A stretch of DNA of 38,826 nt from Bacteroidia bacterium (GTDB lineage: Bacteria > Bacteroidota > Bacteroidia > UBA4408): the NCBI GenBank assembly GCA_020845635.1, contig JADLFI010000008.1, positions 1-38,826 of the forward strand. Direction: 5' to 3'. Position numbers and translations under genes: made by a program. Numbering within the stretch: the first letter of the stretch is position 1; each line of letters starts with the position of its first letter. Under the pieces are notes generated by a model that saw only the letters and a list, made by a program, of their open reading frames with translations, did no database searches and was not told where the DNA came from. Positions 34,926-38,826 of this stretch are shown here, one piece after another.

Positions 34926-35819
34926 TTGAATTCCGAAAAGTTTATATTATTTATTGTTAATCCAAAGGCGGGGAAAGGCGCACCTCAAAATTTGGAAAGA
35001 ATAATTACAGACAATGCCTCAAAATTTCAAACTCCGGTTGAGATTGTTTATACAGCCTATGCCAATCATGCTTTCGAGATAGCTCAAACAATTCCGAAAG
35101 ATAAATACAAAACCATTGTTTCGGTAGGAGGCGATGGAACAATGAATGAAATATTAAAAGCACTAATTACAAACTCAATCCCTTTGGCCATTGTTCCTAC
35201 AGGTTCAGGTAATGGCTTGGCGCGTTTTTTAAATATTCCACTACAAATTAACCATGCTGTTGCGCTTGCTTTTACCGGAAAACAAAAAGCCATTGATGCC
35301 CTAAAGATTAATGACACTTACTCTTTTAATGTTAGTGGAATAGGATTTGATGCTTTAGTTGCCCACCGATTTCATCATTTGGCCAACCGTGGTTTGTGGG
35401 GCTATGTAAAAACAGTTTTGAAGAATATTATCTCCTATAAACCTATTCATTTAAAAATTCATTATAGAAACAATGAGCAGGAATTTAATATGCAAGAAAG
35501 TACATTTATCCTGTCAGTGGCCAATAGCAATCAGTTTGGGAATGATGTGGTAATTGCTCCAAAGGCCAGGATTAATGATGGAAAGATGAATTTAATTTTG
35601 ATAAAACCTATTGCTTGGTACTTGTTGCCTTTTTATACCATTCAATTATTCTTAAAAAAAATTGATACACAGAAACGTGTAATTGCTATTGAAACCGAGC
35701 AATGCACCATATACTCCGAGTCCGTTCAATGGCATATTGACGGGGAGGCGGTAATTCTCCATTCACCGGTTCATATTAAAGTATTACCTTTAGCAGTTAG
35801 AATTATTTTATCTGAATAA
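34926..35819 (+). CDS. diacylglycerol kinase family lipid kinase
   Basis: The 297-residue protein has the catalytic DAGK domain: LFIVNPKAGKGAP, VSVGGDGTMNEIL (GGDGT at 68-72) and VPTGSGNGLARFL. The C-terminal domain of the YegS type (GIGFDALVAHRFHH, then WHIDGEAVILHSP) is complete. It phosphorylates a lipid such as diacylglycerol in the membrane. The start is a TTG at 34926, four bases after nhaA, because the family's first strand needs it. The SUI1 gene follows seven bases later. Confidence 0.92.
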   Translation: MNSEKFILFIVNPKAGKGAPQNLERIITDNASKFQTPVEIVYTAYANHAFEIAQTIPKDKYKTIVSVGGDGTMNEILKALITNSIPLAIVPTGSGNGLARFLNIPLQINHAVALAFTGKQKAIDALKINDTYSFNVSGIGFDALVAHRFHHLANRGLWGYVKTVLKNIISYKPIHLKIHYRNNEQEFNMQESTFILSVANSNQFGNDVVIAPKARINDGKMNLILIKPIAWYLLPFYTIQLFLKKIDTQKRVIAIETEQCTIYSESVQWHIDGEAVILHSPVHIKVLPLAVRIILSE

Positions 35820-35826
35820 TCTTTTT

Positions 35827-36171
35827 ATGTCTATGAGCAAAAAAAACAAGAATATGGTTAATGTGGTTTATAGTACAAACCCCAACTTTAATTATCAGTA
35901 TGAAGAAACTGAAGAAACAGAAACACTTGCCACGGAGAAACAAAAACTTCGAGTTTTGCTGGATAAAAAAAACAGAGCCGGAAAATCAGTTACACTAGTT
36001 ACCGGTTTTATTGGCAAAAAAGCCGACTTGGACACTCTTGGTAAAATGCTCAAGAACAAGTGTGGGGCAGGAGGGAGCGTTAAGGAGGGAGAAATAATTA
36101 TACAAGGAGATTTCCGTAGTATAATCGCAGAAACACTTCAAAAAGCCGGCTATAAAGTAACCGTAATTTGA
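35827..36171 (+). CDS. SUI1/eIF1-family translation factor (YciH-like)
   Basis: The 114-residue protein matches the SUI1 fold, with a disordered acidic N-terminus (about 1-40, YEETEETETLATEKQ). The core follows: LRVLLDKKNRAGKSVTLVTG, LDTLGKMLKNKCGAGGSVKE and IIIQGDFRSIIAETLQKAGY. In bacteria this factor (YciH) affects initiation-complex fidelity on the small subunit. It is the last gene of the nhaA-kinase-SUI1 run. Confidence 0.93.
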   Translation: MSMSKKNKNMVNVVYSTNPNFNYQYEETEETETLATEKQKLRVLLDKKNRAGKSVTLVTGFIGKKADLDTLGKMLKNKCGAGGSVKEGEIIIQGDFRSIIAETLQKAGYKVTVI

Positions 36172-36467
36172 TAGTACTACTTTAGTTGCATTTAAAATAT
36201 TTATTCTTTTACTTCTTTAGCAATAAATAAAAATTTAATCCCAATAGCTTTATTATTGCGCTTCGCCAGTTTGAAACAGAAAATGTTAAGTTGGGTCTTA
36301 TATCCTGGTTAAATATTTCTATAGCTTTTGTCTTATTATGTTTGGCCCAATTTCGGGGAAGCTTACAGAACGGTACCGCTCTACTTCTGCCAATAAAAAC
36401 TTAAACCACAACTCCGCTATGATGCGTTTAAGTCTTACTTGTTATAAGATGTGTTTCTTTCTTGTCG
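36172..36467. other. intergenic gap with a possible decayed minus-strand frame
   Basis: No intact gene is visible. On the minus strand, 36212-36400 is open for 63 codons without an ATG, ending at a TAA at 36209, and contains KAIEIFNQDIRPNLTFSVSN and AIIKLLGLNFYLLLKK. A second frame further upstream (about 36330-36445) reads RIIAELWFKFLLAEVERYRS. One of these may be a gene remnant joined by frameshifts, but I recognise no family. The local GC content is a little higher around 36340-36420. Confidence 0.35.
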
Positions 36468-38060
36468 TCATAGTTCATTAATGTTTTTTACTAGCGTCAA
36501 TACGCTGTTTGGATTATTTAGTTCGTAAAACCAATTATTGTCAAAGTCCTTAATTGTCGCAGGATTCTGACTATTACCAACTACCAAACTATGAAATTTA
36601 GTTTTGTTGTCTTTGGCTGATTTAATTTGGTCTTGTGTTGTTTTATCAAATGCTGACATTACAAAGTCCGAAATCATTATCACATCGGCCTTTTTATAAT
36701 CTTCTGTTGTTAACATTCTAAGAGCTTCTCTCATTGCGGGAGTTGCATCTGTGCCACCTTGAAAACTCATTGAAAGAAAGGATATAATTTTATCAATTGA
36801 GTTCTTTAAATCTGTTAGGTTAAGAGTTGCAATTCCTGTCGAAAATGAAATTAGATAACATTTTCGATTATCACGAATTGCGATTTTTAGAATAGCAAAG
36901 CAAAGAGTTTTGGCAACTATTTCAGGAGTTCCGTGCATTGAGCCACTTGTGTCAACACAAATGATAAAAGGTCCTTTTGCTTCTTCTTTTTCCTTTTGTC
37001 GCTTATCTTGATATTCCTCTTCTCGGTAAGAAAGCATTTTTGCTTGATACTCGAATGTTTGTAATTTCTTTTCAGCATACTTTTTATAGAATACAAATTG
37101 CATTGATTCATTGGCAAGTAAAGCAGTTTCCGAAGGAAGTAAACTACTCAAATCATCGCTTTCGTGTATTCCGATTAAGTCGGCTTTACTTGCGTGTTCC
37201 ACCTTCCATTCGGGTTTGAGTTGAATGTTTGCAAACATTTCTTCTTCAAATTCTTTTTCGGCTTGCTGCATTTTACCAAGCATTTCGGCAAGTTCTTTCA
37301 GCGACTTATCTCGTTGCAAAAGTTCAGCGTATTTTTTCAGAATATCAAAATTTACACTTTGCCAATTACCTTTGCTCATTTCCCAAATCCGTCCTAATAC
37401 TATTGTGAATGGCTCAAGTACTTCTTGTAGTTTTTTTAGTTCTTCAATACGCTTGTATAGTTCTTCACAAAATTTTTTTCTCTCGGTTTCTATTTGTTCA
37501 AGCTCCCATTTTATCTGCTTCTTAATAAGCAATTCGTCCCACTCTTCAATGAAATGTTCTTTTACACTTTCAAAACTTGGCTTGTCTTTATCGATATTGA
37601 TTTTTTTGTCCAAACTTCTTTTAAACTCATTTTCGTAGAAAGTGGTATCAAAATCTTTCTTGTCGTATATATCTTTAATGATTGGGTTTACTTTATCCCA
37701 TTTACTTTTAAATTCCGATTTCTCGCTTTGCTCAAATTCGTTTTTTAGTTCTATTTCCTCTTCAAATGGATTTGAAGTCTTGCTTAGTTGCTTTTTGGTC
37801 TTGTTAACAAAATCAAGAATTTCTTGAGTTATCTTTTCTGCAAGTTCAGGGTCTTCAGAGCATAATTCTTTCATTGTAGGATAGGAAAGAATCTCGTCAA
37901 TAGCAGTTCCAAAATTATCAGAATCAGCATTGGCAAAGTCAATGCCTTTTTCGGATTCCTTTAGCAACTGGGAAAAAATTGCGTTAGCAATTTTCTCCCT
38001 TGAATCTTTATTGCCAATGAAACCGAAGTTAATAAATCTATCAAAAGTATCTCGTCTCAT
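36468..38060 (-). CDS. viaA: ViaA-like VWA domain protein
   Basis: The 530-residue protein has a long helical N-terminal part (about 1-360, with coiled-coil-rich LYKRIEELKKLQEV and MLGKMQQAEKEFEEEMFA). A C-terminal von Willebrand A domain follows: GPFIICVDTSGSMHG with the MIDAS D370, S372 and S374; GGTDAT with T437; MISDFVM with D465. GPFIxCVDTSGSM with SFxGGTD and VIMISDF is the ViaA pattern, and E. coli ViaA is 483 residues. ViaA works with the RavA ATPase, which fits the fragment directly upstream. The start overlaps the stop of that fragment by one base (TAATG). It may now lack a working partner. Confidence 0.82.
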   Translation of the reverse strand: MRRDTFDRFINFGFIGNKDSREKIANAIFSQLLKESEKGIDFANADSDNFGTAIDEILSYPTMKELCSEDPELAEKITQEILDFVNKTKKQLSKTSNPFEEEIELKNEFEQSEKSEFKSKWDKVNPIIKDIYDKKDFDTTFYENEFKRSLDKKINIDKDKPSFESVKEHFIEEWDELLIKKQIKWELEQIETERKKFCEELYKRIEELKKLQEVLEPFTIVLGRIWEMSKGNWQSVNFDILKKYAELLQRDKSLKELAEMLGKMQQAEKEFEEEMFANIQLKPEWKVEHASKADLIGIHESDDLSSLLPSETALLANESMQFVFYKKYAEKKLQTFEYQAKMLSYREEEYQDKRQKEKEEAKGPFIICVDTSGSMHGTPEIVAKTLCFAILKIAIRDNRKCYLISFSTGIATLNLTDLKNSIDKIISFLSMSFQGGTDATPAMREALRMLTTEDYKKADVIMISDFVMSAFDKTTQDQIKSAKDNKTKFHSLVVGNSQNPATIKDFDNNWFYELNNPNSVLTLVKNINEL

Positions 38061-38737
38061 TATGAAATAATTATTTCTTCGTTCTTCAATATTTTATAGT
38101 CGTTTTGAATTTTGCGGATTTCAACTTCAAATTTTTCAATTTCTTTTTTTGTCGAAGTCAAGTGACTTTCTACAATGTTGGCTAATTCAGTATTGACAAA
38201 TAGATTAGTTCTCAATTGCTGTAAGTCCTTGGTTCTATAAGTTTCAAGTTCTTCTTTTTGATTATTTGTTACTTCAAGATAGTTTGCAATTCTATTGTCC
38301 CAATCTTCTTCAACCTTTTTGTGTGGTTTTTTAGTTATCTGACGTTTTTCCCCTTCGATAGTTGTTTTTAGTTTGTACTCTTGGTCATTTATGAAGATGA
38401 TAAATTTTGAATTTCCCTTTCTTATATTGAAAGCATTGTGTCGATTAGCTTGTCGGCCATAAACATTTTGATTAATAAGATAAACTAATTTATTGTTATT
38501 TGTTAAACTATTGAAATCAATCTGACTTATAAGGTTGTTTTCATTGTTGAAACCAACTATTTCAAAGTAATCGTTTCTTGCATTTACAAGTGTTTCAACT
38601 CTTGTGTCTTTTACGAAATTCGTTTCTTCCTCTATTTCTGCTTTAAATTCATCTAACTCATCTTTTAGTCCTTTGAAATTGAACTTTAAAGAATAACCGT
38701 GCTTTTGAATTGCATCACTAACGTAACCCTCCCATAA
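38060..38737 (-). pseudogene. C-terminal part of a RavA/MoxR-type ATPase, 5' end lost
   Basis: This minus-strand frame of about 225 codons runs into viaA with a 1-base overlap (TAATG). It has no start codon at its upstream end: a TAA lies at 38738-38740 and no ATG follows in frame. The part seen is charged and helical (for example KLVYLINQNVYGRQANRHNA and KKEIEKFEVEIRKIQND), as expected for the C-terminal half of RavA. The AAA motor (Walker A/B) should be upstream and is missing. Family assignment rests on position next to the ViaA-like gene and general character, not on a hallmark motif. True homology may begin near 38722. Confidence 0.6.
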
Positions 38738-38826
38738 TTAGGACAGGTTGTAAATATACAAAATTAAATTTATTTTCGTTGTGCTTATCAAGAAACAGAA
38801 AAGAGCTCTGCTGGAGAGCAACTCTC
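38723..38826. mobile_element. possible end of an IS3-family insertion sequence
   Basis: The ATPase frame breaks here. The plus strand at 38723-38747 reads GTAACCCTCCC, then ATAATTAGGACAGG. This resembles IS3-family terminal repeats, which often carry a CCCA...GGACA pattern. An A/T-rich stretch and then a GC-richer end (38803-38826, with a GCTCT/AGAGC hairpin) follow and leave the window. No transposase frame can be recognised in the 80 bases seen. The resemblance is judged by eye, so this is a lead only. Confidence 0.3.

Noticed and set aside
37194-37827. Several plus-strand frames opposite the ViaA-like gene
   Set aside because: They are Ser/Phe-rich mirror translations of a charged helical protein and show no independent signal.
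38803-38826. Terminal hairpin (GCTCT/AGAGC) as a terminator, tRNA arm or CRISPR repeat
   Set aside because: It is cut by the window end, has no T-tract, no repeats and no tRNA-like arms on either strand.
1-38826. tRNA, rRNA, CRISPR array or prophage
   Set aside because: No cloverleaf-like stretch, no rRNA-like sequence, no regular repeat-spacer pattern and no phage structural gene were seen.

Overview
The window is AT-rich DNA from a member of the Bacteroidota. Three things support this. PorT of the type IX secretion system (T9SS) lies at 26400-27158, and a secreted protein with a C-terminal T9SS sorting domain lies at 766-1683. The Bacteroidota-type -7 promoter element TAnnTTTG occurs upstream of many transcription units. 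Other genes typical of this phylum are a DUF5777 beta-barrel and a porin N-terminus. Genus cannot be fixed from the sequence. Most of the window is ordinary chromosomal core, densely packed with few gaps. I saw no rRNA, tRNA or CRISPR array.

Layout. Positions 1-765 hold the cut-off start of a porin gene (minus strand) and a decayed enoyl-CoA hydratase remnant. Positions 766-5189 hold a T9SS cargo protein, a DUF5777 barrel, a U32 peptidase-family protein overlapping a small ferredoxin gene, and a membrane zinc peptidase. Positions 5341-12322 hold housekeeping genes: pyrG, a tight cluster ruvX-def-TPR lipoprotein-rlmD-methyltransferase, then a LUD protein, DUF2007 and cdsA. Positions 12422-17387 hold a secreted protein of the kind often labelled 'asparagine synthetase B', a GT-C-like membrane protein overlapping a secreted propeller-like protein, and a convergent rsgA. 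Positions 17518-23297 hold a very large NtrY-like histidine kinase, rsmE, an SPFH protein and a small lipoprotein. Positions 23410-28768 hold an aminotransferase, a heptose-phosphate kinase, ubiE/menG overlapping porT, and a COG2509 flavoprotein. After a gap with a decayed carboxymuconolactone-decarboxylase-like remnant come a two-gene polysaccharide unit (minus strand), an S9 peptidase, a zinc-dependent phospholipase C-like protein, nhaA, a lipid kinase and a SUI1-family factor (to 36171).

The right end (36172-38826) looks accessory. A ViaA-like VWA gene follows, in the same direction and with a 1-base overlap, the C-terminal part of a probable RavA/MoxR-type ATPase. That reading frame has lost its 5' part at a junction near 38723-38747, where the sequence resembles an IS3-family end.

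Functional links. PorT, the sorting-domain protein and several signal-peptide proteins fit an active T9SS cell envelope. The aminotransferase, rfaE1, ubiE and porT cluster mixes respiration and envelope functions. No clearly new multi-gene system was found. The points most worth following are the truncated RavA-ViaA pair, the U32-ferredoxin overlap, two apparently leaderless genes (ruvX and the histidine kinase), an inverted repeat shared by two convergent stop codons, and the gene remnants in the gaps.
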